Source of the DNA: Clostridia bacterium
Lineage (GTDB): Bacteria; Bacillota; Clostridia; Oscillospirales; Acutalibacteraceae
DNA length: 12,269 nucleotides
NCBI GenBank assembly: GCA_900754145.1
Contig: CAAEBW010000363.1
Location: forward strand, 1-12,269
Direction of reading: 5' to 3'
Each line of letters begins with the position of its first letter. The stretch's first letter is position 1. Made by a program: the position numbers and the translations under genes. The notes under the pieces were generated by a model that ran no database searches, was not told the origin of the DNA, and was given only the letters and a program-made list of their open reading frames with translations. Shown piece after piece: positions 1 to 6,752 of the stretch.

Positions 1-303
1 AAGATGACCTACCGCGTAAATTAAGAACAGCGAAATAAGCGCGAGAATGATTCCGACAATGAAGACCGCAACGGCAACTACCGCGAAAATCTTGTCAAGC
101 ATAACAAGCACTACCGCAATCGCCGCGAAAATCAGAAGTATTCCGATAGCCACTATAAAGGAGATAGCCTTGATTATTTTATCAAGATGTTTAAATACTC
201 CGTTGCCGTAATTTTCGGTCACAGCTTTTATACTGCTTTTAGATTTAGGAAGTGATGAGGAGCTTATATCCTCAAACAGAAAATCCTCATTTTTATCAGT
301 CAA
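1..303 (-). CDS. Small integral membrane protein, C-terminus outside the window
   Basis: An open frame starts with TTG at 303-301 and runs without a stop to the window edge, giving 101 residues. A clear Shine-Dalgarno GAAAGGAG (minus strand, about 320-313) lies 9 bases before the TTG, which decides this start. The first 45 or so residues are polar (begins MTDKNEDFLFEDISS), followed by two hydrophobic stretches, about residues 46-68 (AISFIVAIGILLIFAAIAVV) and 74-98 (VVAVAVFIVGIILALISLFL), so it is probably a double-span membrane protein with a cytoplasmic N-terminal tail. It begins 21 bases after the ileS stop on the same strand, so it is probably co-transcribed with ileS. I do not recognise the family and give no function. 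Confidence 0.7.
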   Translation of the reverse strand, partial: MTDKNEDFLFEDISSSSLPKSKSSIKAVTENYGNGVFKHLDKIIKAISFIVAIGILLIFAAIAVVLVMLDKIFAVVAVAVFIVGIILALISLFLIYAVGHL

Positions 304-324
304 CGCGGAACGCTCCTTTCGGTT

Positions 325-3300
325 TTAGATTTTTTTAACGCCTATCTCTACTGTCTCGCCGTTAATATCCCATTCCTTGGTAAAACCAACGGGACTTTCG
401 GCGGTAAGGGAATCGGCAAGGGTATCACCCTTAATGTCATCCTGCTTTTTAAGGGCGGTTTCCGTAACCTTATCGCTTCCCTCAAGCGTGACCGAGATGT
501 GGTCGGTTACATTGAAGCCTGCCTCTTTACGCATAGTCTGAATTTTGCTGATAAGCTCCCTTACAAAGCCCTCTTCGATAAGCTCCTCGGTAAGGGTTGT
601 GTCGATTGCAACGGTGATTCCGCGGTCGCTTAGCGAATAGAAGCCGTCTTTTTGCTTAGACTCAATCAGTAAATCCTCTGCTTCAAGCTTTACCTTGCCT
701 GAAGGCAGGTTTAATTCGATATAACCGTCCTTATCAAGCTGTTTCTTAGCGTTTGTGCCGTCGATTTCTGAAAGTGCGGTCCTTATTTCGTTAAGCTGTT
801 TTCCGAACTTAGGCCCTACTGTTTTAAGCTGAGGCTTGAACTGATAGGTTACAAAGCCGTCCACGCTGTCGGTAAAGCTTACATTCTTTATGTTAAGCTC
901 ATCGCGGATAATATCGGTATAAAAGCTGTCTAAGTCGCCGTCAAGCTTTACATACATTGTAGCCAGCGGCTGGCGGTTTTTAAGCGCGGCGCCGTTTCTG
1001 GCGGCTCTGCCCAAAACAACTATTTCAAGCACCTTGTCCATATTGCTTTCAAGCTCTTTGTCAATCGCCGTCTCGTCTATATCGGGGAAGTCGCAGAGAT
1101 GAATGCTCTCGGGAGCGGACTTATCCACACTTCTTACAAGGTTTTGGTAAATGCTCTCGGTCATAAAGGGTATCATCGGCGCCGCCGCCTTGGCGGTGGT
1201 GACAAGGGCGGTGTAAAGGGTCATATACGCCGCAATCTTATCCTCGGGCAGACCCTGTACCCAGTAGCGCTCGCGTCCGCGGCGGACATACCAGTTGCTC
1301 ATATCGTCCACAAATTCCTGCAAAGCACGCGCCGCCTCGGGTATGCGGTAATTAGCCAAATTGTCGTCCACCGCCTTAACCATTGAGTTAAGCTTTGAAA
1401 GCAGCCATTTATCCATTACGGTGAGGGCGCAGTTTTTAAGCTCGTACTTTGTCGGGTCGAAGCTGTCAATATTGGCGTACAGCACATAGAAGGCGTAGGT
1501 GTTCCACAGGGTGCCCATAAACTTGCGCTGACCCTCTGTAACCGCCTTATCGTGGAAGCGGTTGGGCAGCCACGGGGCGGAGTTGGTATAGAAATACCAA
1601 CGAATCGCGTCCGCTCCGAACTTTTCAAGGGCGTCAAACGGGTCAACCGCGTTGCCCTTTGACTTGCTCATTTTCTGACCGTTTTCGTCCTGAACATGAC
1701 CTAAAACGATAACATTTTTAAAGGGTGCCTTATCGAAAATAAGGGTGGAAATCGCGAGTAAGGAGTAGAACCAGCCTCTTGTCTGGTCCACAGCCTCGGA
1801 AATAAAGTCGGCGGGGAACTGCGACTCGAAAAGCTCCTTATTTTCAAAGGGATAGTGGTGCTGTGCAAAGGGCATTGAGCCCGAATCGAACCAGCAGTCG
1901 ATAACCTCGGGAACGCGGTGCATTTGCTTGCCGCAATGGGGGCATTTAATGGTTACCGCGTCAATATACGGGCGGTGAAGCTCGATATCGTCGGGACAGT
2001 TGTCCGACATACTCTTTAATTCCTCAATACTGCCTATCGAGTGCATATGACCGCATTCGCACTGCCAGATATTAAGCGGTGTACCCCAGTATCTGTTGCG
2101 GGAGATACCCCAGTCCTGAACATTCTTAAGCCAGTCGCCGAAGCGTCCCTTGCCAATGCTTTCGGGAATCCAGTTTATGGTATCGTTGTTGCGGATAAGG
2201 TCGTCCTTAACATCGGTCATTTTTATAAACCAGGACTCACGTGCATAGTAGATAAGGGGAGTGTCACAGCGCCAGCAGTAGGGATAATCGTGCTCAAACT
2301 TAGGCGCGTCAAACAAAAGCCCCTTAGCGTCTAAATCAACCAAAACCTTGGGGTCGGCGTCCTTAACGAAAAGACCTGCATATGGGGTTTCCTCGGTCAT
2401 TTCGCCCTTGCCGTCAACAAACTGAACAAAGGGCAGGTCATAACGTCTTCCGACCTTAGCGTCGTCCTCACCGAAGGCGGGGGCAATATGAACAATACCC
2501 GTACCGTCGCTCATAGTAACATAGCTGTCACAGGTGATATAAAAAGCCTTTTTATTCTGCTTTTCACAAACCGGCTTCGCACAGTCGAACAAGGGCTCAT
2601 ATTCTTTATATTCAAGCGCACTGCCATTATATTCCTCTAAAATTTCATAAGCGGGGGCTTCTTCGGTAGCAAGCTTGCCTAAAACCTTATCGAGCAGCTC
2701 TTTCGCCATATAGTAGGTGTAACCGTCCGCCGCCTTTACCTTACAATAAGTATCGTCGGGGTTTACGCAGAGGGCGACATTCGAGGGAAGCGTCCAGGGA
2801 GTGGTAGTCCATGCAAGGAAATAAGCCTCCTCGCCCACTACCTTAAAGCGGACAACCGCGCTTCGCTCCTTAACGCTCTTGTAGCCCTGAGCCACCTCGT
2901 GGGAGGAAAGGGGAGTCCCGCAGCGCGGGCAGTAGGGAACAATCTTAAAGCCCTTGTAAAGCAGTCCTTTTTCATAAATTTGTTTAAGCGCCCACCATTC
3001 GGACTCAATAAAATTATTGTCATAGGTAACATAGGGGTCGTCCATATCAGCCCAGAAGCCGACGGTTTTGGAGAAGTCCTCCCACATACCCTTATATTTC
3101 CAGACGCTTTCCTTACAGTGCTCGATAAAGGGCTCCAAGCCGTATTCCTCAATCTGCTCCTTGCCGTCAAGCCCCAGCATTTTCTCAACCTCAAGCTCAA
3201 CGGGAAGACCGTGGGTATCCCAACCCGCCTTTCGGGGCACCATACAGCCCTTCATTGTGCGGTAACGGGGAATCATATCCTTTATAACGCGGGTAAGCAC

Positions 3301-3474
3301 GTGACCTATGTGCGGCTTGCCGTTAGCGGTCGGGGGACCGTCATAAAACACATAAGGCTTGCCCTTTGCTCTTGAGTCTATGCTCTTTTCAAATATTTTT
3401 TCGTCTTCCCAGAATTTTTCAACCTTTTTTTCCTCTTCAACGAAATTAAGGTTTGGGGAAATGCTCTTGTACAC
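325..3474 (-). CDS. ileS: Isoleucyl-tRNA synthetase
   Basis: Cytoplasmic class Ia enzyme that activates isoleucine with ATP and charges tRNA-Ile. The 1049 residues carry the class I signatures HIGH at 55-58 (within GPPTANGKPHIGH) and KMSKS at 601-605. The editing (CP1) insert lies between, with the WTTTPWTLPSN motif near 225. Cysteine pairs CPRC (182-185), CECG (near 490) and CPHC (511-514) look like metal sites in the inserted domains. The anticodon-binding region follows, and there is no C-terminal CxxC zinc finger as in E. coli. Length and the YDGPPTANGKPH context fit the longer eukaryote-like type of bacterial IleRS; that type assignment is from memory of the families. The start is GTG at 3474-3472, with GAAAGGAG about 11 bases upstream. 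Expression is probably controlled by the T-box leader upstream. It contains no GATC site. Confidence 0.97.
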   Translation of the reverse strand: MYKSISPNLNFVEEEKKVEKFWEDEKIFEKSIDSRAKGKPYVFYDGPPTANGKPHIGHVLTRVIKDMIPRYRTMKGCMVPRKAGWDTHGLPVELEVEKMLGLDGKEQIEEYGLEPFIEHCKESVWKYKGMWEDFSKTVGFWADMDDPYVTYDNNFIESEWWALKQIYEKGLLYKGFKIVPYCPRCGTPLSSHEVAQGYKSVKERSAVVRFKVVGEEAYFLAWTTTPWTLPSNVALCVNPDDTYCKVKAADGYTYYMAKELLDKVLGKLATEEAPAYEILEEYNGSALEYKEYEPLFDCAKPVCEKQNKKAFYITCDSYVTMSDGTGIVHIAPAFGEDDAKVGRRYDLPFVQFVDGKGEMTEETPYAGLFVKDADPKVLVDLDAKGLLFDAPKFEHDYPYCWRCDTPLIYYARESWFIKMTDVKDDLIRNNDTINWIPESIGKGRFGDWLKNVQDWGISRNRYWGTPLNIWQCECGHMHSIGSIEELKSMSDNCPDDIELHRPYIDAVTIKCPHCGKQMHRVPEVIDCWFDSGSMPFAQHHYPFENKELFESQFPADFISEAVDQTRGWFYSLLAISTLIFDKAPFKNVIVLGHVQDENGQKMSKSKGNAVDPFDALEKFGADAIRWYFYTNSAPWLPNRFHDKAVTEGQRKFMGTLWNTYAFYVLYANIDSFDPTKYELKNCALTVMDKWLLSKLNSMVKAVDDNLANYRIPEAARALQEFVDDMSNWYVRRGRERYWVQGLPEDKIAAYMTLYTALVTTAKAAAPMIPFMTESIYQNLVRSVDKSAPESIHLCDFPDIDETAIDKELESNMDKVLEIVVLGRAARNGAALKNRQPLATMYVKLDGDLDSFYTDIIRDELNIKNVSFTDSVDGFVTYQFKPQLKTVGPKFGKQLNEIRTALSEIDGTNAKKQLDKDGYIELNLPSGKVKLEAEDLLIESKQKDGFYSLSDRGITVAIDTTLTEELIEEGFVRELISKIQTMRKEAGFNVTDHISVTLEGSDKVTETALKKQDDIKGDTLADSLTAESPVGFTKEWDINGETVEIGVKKI

Positions 3475-3492
3475 GGTTTAATTTCTCCTTTC

Positions 3493-3725
3493 AAAATAAA
3501 AGTCTTCGTCCATAATGATTAGTGAAAGCAGAAACACAAAAGTGTTTCTGCAAGCCGCTTTAGCGGCTTAGCAAAATCTCTTGAGATTTTGCTGACTACT
3601 CATTGCAATGAGAATGGTCAGATTTTCTTCGAAAATCTGATGCCAAATCGCAGATTTGGTGTCGGACTTATGACTTAAAAGCCATAAGTCCGACCTTCCA
3701 TTATCATTATAATAGGACGAAGACT
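3493..3725 (-). terminator. T-box controlled terminator of ileS with a very long, structured loop
   Basis: On the minus strand AGUCUUCGUCC (3725-3715) pairs perfectly with GGACGAAGACU (3511-3501), which is followed at once by UUUAUUUU (3500-3493). The stem continues as AUAAUGAU (3710-3703) with AUCAUUAU (3519-3512) after a 4-base bulge (3714-3711). The 5' arm overlaps the 3' arm of the antiterminator (CUUCGUCCUAUU), so the two folds exclude each other, as expected for a T-box. What is odd is the loop: about 183 bases (3520-3702), where a few bases are normal, filled by seven hairpins. Confidence 0.7.
3528..3694. repeat. Array of seven consecutive perfect hairpins
   Basis: Plus-strand coordinates of the arms: 3528-3537/3542-3551 (GCAGAAACAC, 10 bp, loop 4); 3552-3558/3563-3569 (AAGCCGC, 7 bp, loop 4); 3570-3580/3583-3593 (AGCAAAATCTC, 11 bp, loop 2); 3599-3612 (perfect palindrome CTCATTGCAATGAG); 3618-3627/3631-3640 (TCAGATTTTC, 10 bp, loop 3); 3643-3649/3653-3659 (CCAAATC, 7 bp, loop 3); 3661-3672/3683-3694 (GTCGGACTTATG, 12 bp, loop 10). 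The arms share no common sequence, every stem is perfect, and the first three abut with no spacer. The array sits wholly inside the loop of the ileS leader terminator. Confidence 0.85.
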
Positions 3726-3926
3726 GTATACTGCTTCAAACCACCTATTACGGCAGACAAACATCTGCGTTCCCTTTAACGCGGGAAAAGCGGAGCGGCT
3801 TAATCTGTCAAAAAAGCATTTCAGCCGTCGGCTCGGGAGTGATACCGCCGCTTAACGACCGCCGAACTTTCACCCTCTTCGGCTCGCTATAAGGTCGCGG
3901 AAAAACAGCGCTGTCTCCGTCACAGC
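3711..3926 (-). promoter_or_regulatory. T-box leader (tRNA-Ile sensing) of ileS
   Basis: Read on the minus strand this is a T-box that senses uncharged tRNA. Stem I has CCGCGACC (3902-3895 region) pairing with GGUC/GCGG further on, and the distal AGCGAGCC...GGGUGAAAG motif typical of stem I. The specifier loop carries AUC at 3843-3841, followed by A, in the context GGUAUCACUCCCGAGC; AUC is an Ile codon and matches the gene downstream. A stem IIA/B-like pseudoknot is visible: CCC (3785-3783) with GGG (3774-3772), and GCGUU (3782-3778) with AACGC (3771-3767). Stem III is GCAGA/UCUGC just after. The antiterminator pairs AAUAGG (3749-3744) with CCUAUU (3716-3711) around UGGU (3743-3740), which can bind the ACCA end of tRNA-Ile. 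The rest of the T-box word (UUUGAAG instead of ACCGCGG) is unusual. No clear separate promoter was found, so read-through from the operon upstream is possible. Confidence 0.85.
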
Positions 3927-3952
3927 CTTTAATATTCAGTTAGTTTAGATTT

Positions 3953-4411
3953 TTATTCCTTAACAGAGGGAATCTGCTGCTTTAAAGCGGCGCGGGTCTT
4001 TCTTACCTCGCCTAAATTAGCGGTAAGACCCTCGTCCGCACGGCGCATAATATCGTCAACAAAGTCCTGCGCCGCCTTTCTCATTTCGCGGCTCTTGGTC
4101 TGTGCGGTGGCGATTATCTCCGCCGCCTTCTGCTGGGCTAATTTTACAATTTCCTCCTGCGCGGTCATAGCCTTCGCGCGCTCCTCGGCGTTTCTTATAA
4201 TTCCGTCCGCCTCGCGCTTGGCGTTTGTTATAATGTCCGCGCGGTCGGCGACAATGCCCTTAGCCTGCTTAATCTCGGCAGGGATGTTAAGTCGGATATC
4301 GTCCACAACCGCCCTCAGCTTTTCAACGTCAACCACGGTCTTTTTACCGGGGATCTTAATGCCGCTGTCCAAAACCTCGTCAAACTGTTCAAGTAATTCA
4401 TCAAGTGTCAT
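3953..4411 (-). CDS. Coiled-coil protein resembling ATP synthase stalk subunits (b/H-like)
   Basis: A 152-residue soluble protein, almost all charged and alanine-rich helix. Residues 47-125 form a long amphipathic or coiled-coil stretch rich in A, K, E and R (for example AKREADGIIRNAEERAKA), with no signal peptide, membrane segment or catalytic motif. Such sequences are often named 'vacuolar H+-ATPase subunit H-like' or 'ATPase' in clostridial genomes on coiled-coil resemblance only; there are no other ATP synthase genes here, so an ATPase role is not supported. A structural or DivIVA-like scaffolding role is equally possible. Its ATG overlaps the end of coaD by 4 bases (4408-4411), so it is translationally coupled and belongs to the rsmD-coaD operon. 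No strong hairpin terminator lies between its stop and the T-box leader. Confidence 0.8.
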   Translation of the reverse strand: MTLDELLEQFDEVLDSGIKIPGKKTVVDVEKLRAVVDDIRLNIPAEIKQAKGIVADRADIITNAKREADGIIRNAEERAKAMTAQEEIVKLAQQKAAEIIATAQTKSREMRKAAQDFVDDIMRRADEGLTANLGEVRKTRAALKQQIPSVKE

Positions 4412-4917
4412 TTTAAAATTCCTCCGTTGTTTTTTATGTAAATCCTGTCTATAATGTCCTGTTTAATAACCTCGGGGACAAAGCTCGAAATGTCTCCCCC
4501 CATACTCGCGACCTGCTTTACCATACTTGAGCTTAAATACATATTCTGCGAATCGGTGGTTAAAAACAGGGTTTCGACATTGGGGTTAAGCTTTTTATTG
4601 GTGAGCGCCATCTGAAACTCATATTCAAAGTCGGACATGGCGCGAAGTCCCTTGATTATAGCATTTGCGCCCCGCTTCGCCGCGTAATCGGCGAGCAGAC
4701 CGTCATAATGGACCACCTCAATATTGTGAAGATCGGCGGTGCATTTCTTAATCATTTCGACCCGTTCCTCCGGGGCAAAGGAACAATGCTTAGCCCCGTT
4801 GCTTGCGACCACTACTATAAGCTTGCCGAACATCTTAGAGGCTCTTGTTATAATATCAAGATGCCCGCAGGTCACGGGGTCAAAGCTGCCGGGACAAAGA
4901 GCGGTAAGCGTATTCAT
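4408..4917 (-). CDS. coaD: Phosphopantetheine adenylyltransferase
   Basis: Catalyses the fourth step of coenzyme A synthesis: ATP plus 4'-phosphopantetheine gives dephospho-CoA and pyrophosphate, in the cytoplasm. The 169-residue length is normal for the bacterial enzyme. Residues 9-19 hold the nucleotidyltransferase signature PGSFDPVTCGH, with TCGH (16-19) as the T/HxGH motif. KGLR at 89-92 and the YLSSSMVKQ element at 127-135 (family ISSSxVR) form the ATP site. Its start overlaps the rsmD stop by 4 bases, and its stop overlaps the next gene by 4 bases, so translation of all three is probably coupled. The rsmD-coaD pair is conserved in many Bacillota. Confidence 0.97.
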   Translation of the reverse strand: MNTLTALCPGSFDPVTCGHLDIITRASKMFGKLIVVVASNGAKHCSFAPEERVEMIKKCTADLHNIEVVHYDGLLADYAAKRGANAIIKGLRAMSDFEYEFQMALTNKKLNPNVETLFLTTDSQNMYLSSSMVKQVASMGGDISSFVPEVIKQDIIDRIYIKNNGGILK

Positions 4918-5459
4918 TTCGGTTCTCCTTTCCGATAAACCGTGACCAAAACCTTGCCGTAGCGATAGGTCTTCACTACCGAAAATCCGCCCACCGTATT
5001 ATCGGGGACAACCTCCGGCGGATGCTCGCAGACTATCGCCCCGTAATCGCTCATAAGCGGAAGCACAGCCTTGACCGCGGGCATCAGCAGTCCCGCGGCA
5101 TATGGTGGATCAAGAAAAACTATATCGAAGGTATCCCTGCACGCCGCCGCAAAGGAAGCGTAATCCGAGCGAAAAACCCGCGCTTTATCGTCAAAGCCCG
5201 TAAGCTCAATATTCCGTTTTACAATTTTGACCGAAGCATCCGCCGCGTCGACAAATACGGCGCTTTCCGCCCCGCGGCTTAAAGCCTCAAGCCCTAACTG
5301 ACCCGAGCCCGCGAAAAGGTCAAGCACGCGTCTGCCCTCAATATCAAACTGTAAAGCGCTGAAAAGCCCCTCCTTAACCCGTTCGGGCGTAGGACGGACG
5401 TCTCTGCCCTCGGGCGTGACAAGGCGTTTGCCTTTAGCTACGCCTGTAATAATTCGCAT
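4914..5459 (-). CDS. rsmD: 16S rRNA (guanine966-N2)-methyltransferase
   Basis: Methylates N2 of G966 in 16S rRNA of the small subunit, using S-adenosylmethionine. The 181-residue form starts MRIITGVAKGKRL, the usual RsmD N-terminus. SAM motif I is LDLFAGSGQLGLEAL (46-60) and the catalytic motif is DPPY (117-120, in DIVFLDPPYAAG). An in-frame ATG exists 75 bases upstream (5534), but it lies upstream of the -10 box of the promoter at 5518-5547, and the extra residues do not belong to the family, so I place the start at 5459. The ribosome site there is weak (GGTGATAC). It is the first gene of the operon with coaD and the coiled-coil gene, and is divergent from the restriction cassette. Confidence 0.93.
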   Translation of the reverse strand: MRIITGVAKGKRLVTPEGRDVRPTPERVKEGLFSALQFDIEGRRVLDLFAGSGQLGLEALSRGAESAVFVDAADASVKIVKRNIELTGFDDKARVFRSDYASFAAACRDTFDIVFLDPPYAAGLLMPAVKAVLPLMSDYGAIVCEHPPEVVPDNTVGGFSVVKTYRYGKVLVTVYRKGEPK

Positions 5460-5517
5460 CTGTATCACCAAAAAAGAAAAGTCTGCAAAGAGTATACTAC
5501 TCTTTATAACCGTATCT

Positions 5518-5547
5518 ATTATCCCACTAAACACTACCGTTTGTCAA
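5518..5547 (-). promoter_or_regulatory. Promoter of the rsmD-coaD operon
   Basis: On the minus strand, -35 TTGACA (5547-5542, full consensus) and -10 GATAAT (5523-5518) are 18 bases apart. Transcription would start near 5511, about 50 bases before the chosen rsmD start. Confidence 0.65.
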
Positions 5548-5555
5548 TAGTTTTT

Positions 5556-5597
5556 TTGCAAAGTTGTGAAAAACAAAATAATTATTGCAATTTGCAA
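5556..5597. repeat. Three TTGCAA palindromes before the restriction-modification promoter
   Basis: The 6-base palindrome TTGCAA occurs at 5556-5561, 5585-5590 and 5592-5597, the last two separated by one base (TTGCAATTTGCAA). They lie between the rsmD promoter and the -35 box of the cassette promoter. They are candidate operator half-sites, possibly for the helix-turn-helix domain of the first cassette gene; that link is inference. Confidence 0.4.
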
Positions 5598-5605
5598 AAA
5601 CGATA

Positions 5606-5634
5606 TTGCTATTATTCGAGATTTAGAATATAAT
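5606..5634 (+). promoter_or_regulatory. Promoter of the DpnII-type restriction-modification cassette
   Basis: -35 TTGCTA (5606-5611), 17-base spacer, -10 TATAAT (5629-5634). The start point would be near 5641, leaving a leader of about 33 bases with GGGAGGA at 5657-5663 before the ATG at 5674. Confidence 0.7.
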
Positions 5635-5673
5635 AACACTTAACAGGAATGCATTCGGGAGGACTGGACTTTT

Positions 5674-6741
5674 ATGAAATTTATGTCTGCAAGGGAAGCC
5701 GCCGATAAATGGGGTATTTCTCAAAGGCGTGTTGCGGTTCTCTGTTCCGAGAACAGAATAAGCAATGCGGTAATGGTCGGTAATATGTGGATTATTCCCA
5801 CTACAGCAGAGAAGCCGCTTGACGCAAGAAAAATTTGCCATAAAAGCGAGGAAAATGCCGTTAAGCCGTTCTTAAAATGGGCGGGCGGCAAGGGTCAGCT
5901 TCTTAAAGAAATTGAAAAGTTTTATCCTTTTGAAAATAAACAAATTACAAAGTATGCCGAACCTTTTGTTGGTGGCGGTGCGGTTTTATTCGATATTTTG
6001 AGTAGATATGATTTAGAGAGTGTATATATCGGCGATATTAACTCAGAATTAATCAACACCTATTGCGTTATCCGTGACGATATTGACGGTTTGCTTGAAA
6101 TACTTTATGCTATGCAAAACGATTTTTTACCGTTAGGCACAGACGCTCGTAAGGTTTACTATATGCAAAAGCGTGAACAGTTCAACGATTTGAAGGTAGA
6201 TAACAATAAAGGTTTGAGTATTGAAAAAGCGGCACTGATGATATTTCTTAACAAAACCTGCTTTAACGGGCTTTACCGCGTCAATAAAAAAGGTTTGTTT
6301 AATGTTCCGATGGGTTCTTATAAAAACCCGATGATTTGTGATGAAAACAATCTTCGTGCGGTATCCGAAAAACTGCAATCGGTTACTATTGTGTGTGGGG
6401 ACTACAGAAAGTCGTCAAGATTTATTGACAAAAACACCTTTGTTTATTTTGACCCGCCCTACAGACCTATTACGGATACAGCCAACTTTACAGCCTATAC
6501 AGAAAATTTGTTTAACGATGAAAAACAAATCGAGCTTGCGGAATTTGTTGATGATATGCACAAGAGAGGCGCAAAAATTGTTGTCAGTAATTCCGATCCA
6601 AAAAACTCAAATACAAATGACAACTTCTTTGATAACATTTATTCTGCACATAACATTAAAAGGGTTGATGCAACCCGAATGATTAACTGTAAGGCGCAAG
6701 CAAGAGGAAAAGTCAAAGAACTGCTTATATCGAATTTTTAA
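5674..6741 (+). CDS. dpnM: DNA adenine methyltransferase (DpnM/Dam-like) with N-terminal helix-turn-helix domain
   Basis: Transfers a methyl group from SAM to N6 of adenine, by family relation within GATC, protecting host DNA from the nuclease encoded next. Residues 4-52 form an excisionase/MerR-like winged helix (SAREAADKWGISQRRVAVLC ... WIIPTTAEKPLDAR), a domain found as stand-alone proteins in Clostridia. The D12-class methylase follows: FLKWAGGKGQ (66-75), the SAM site YAEPFVGGGAVLF (94-106), and catalytic DPPY at 260-263 in FVYFDPPYRP, the alpha-class order. Classical DpnM/Dam proteins of about 280 residues lack the N-terminal domain, which explains the 355-residue length. The start at 5674 is set by GGGAGGA 10 bases upstream; ATG 5683 is too far from it. 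It is first in the cassette; 11 bases separate it from the nuclease gene. The extra domain may autoregulate the promoter (inference). Confidence 0.93.
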   Translation: MKFMSAREAADKWGISQRRVAVLCSENRISNAVMVGNMWIIPTTAEKPLDARKICHKSEENAVKPFLKWAGGKGQLLKEIEKFYPFENKQITKYAEPFVGGGAVLFDILSRYDLESVYIGDINSELINTYCVIRDDIDGLLEILYAMQNDFLPLGTDARKVYYMQKREQFNDLKVDNNKGLSIEKAALMIFLNKTCFNGLYRVNKKGLFNVPMGSYKNPMICDENNLRAVSEKLQSVTIVCGDYRKSSRFIDKNTFVYFDPPYRPITDTANFTAYTENLFNDEKQIELAEFVDDMHKRGAKIVVSNSDPKNSNTNDNFFDNIYSAHNIKRVDATRMINCKAQARGKVKELLISNF

Positions 6742-6752
6742 GGAGAATAAAA

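Noticed and set aside
2838..3375. Overlapping frames of 120 and 158 codons within ileS
   Set aside because: They are out-of-frame readings of a strongly coding gene, with no recognisable domains.
3501..3725. CRISPR array
   Set aside because: The repeated structures are hairpins of different sequence and size with no common repeat and no regular spacers.
5460..5534. 25-residue N-terminal extension of RsmD from the ATG at 5534
   Set aside because: The extension overlaps the -10 region of the promoter at 5518-5547 and does not resemble the RsmD family, which begins MRIITG.
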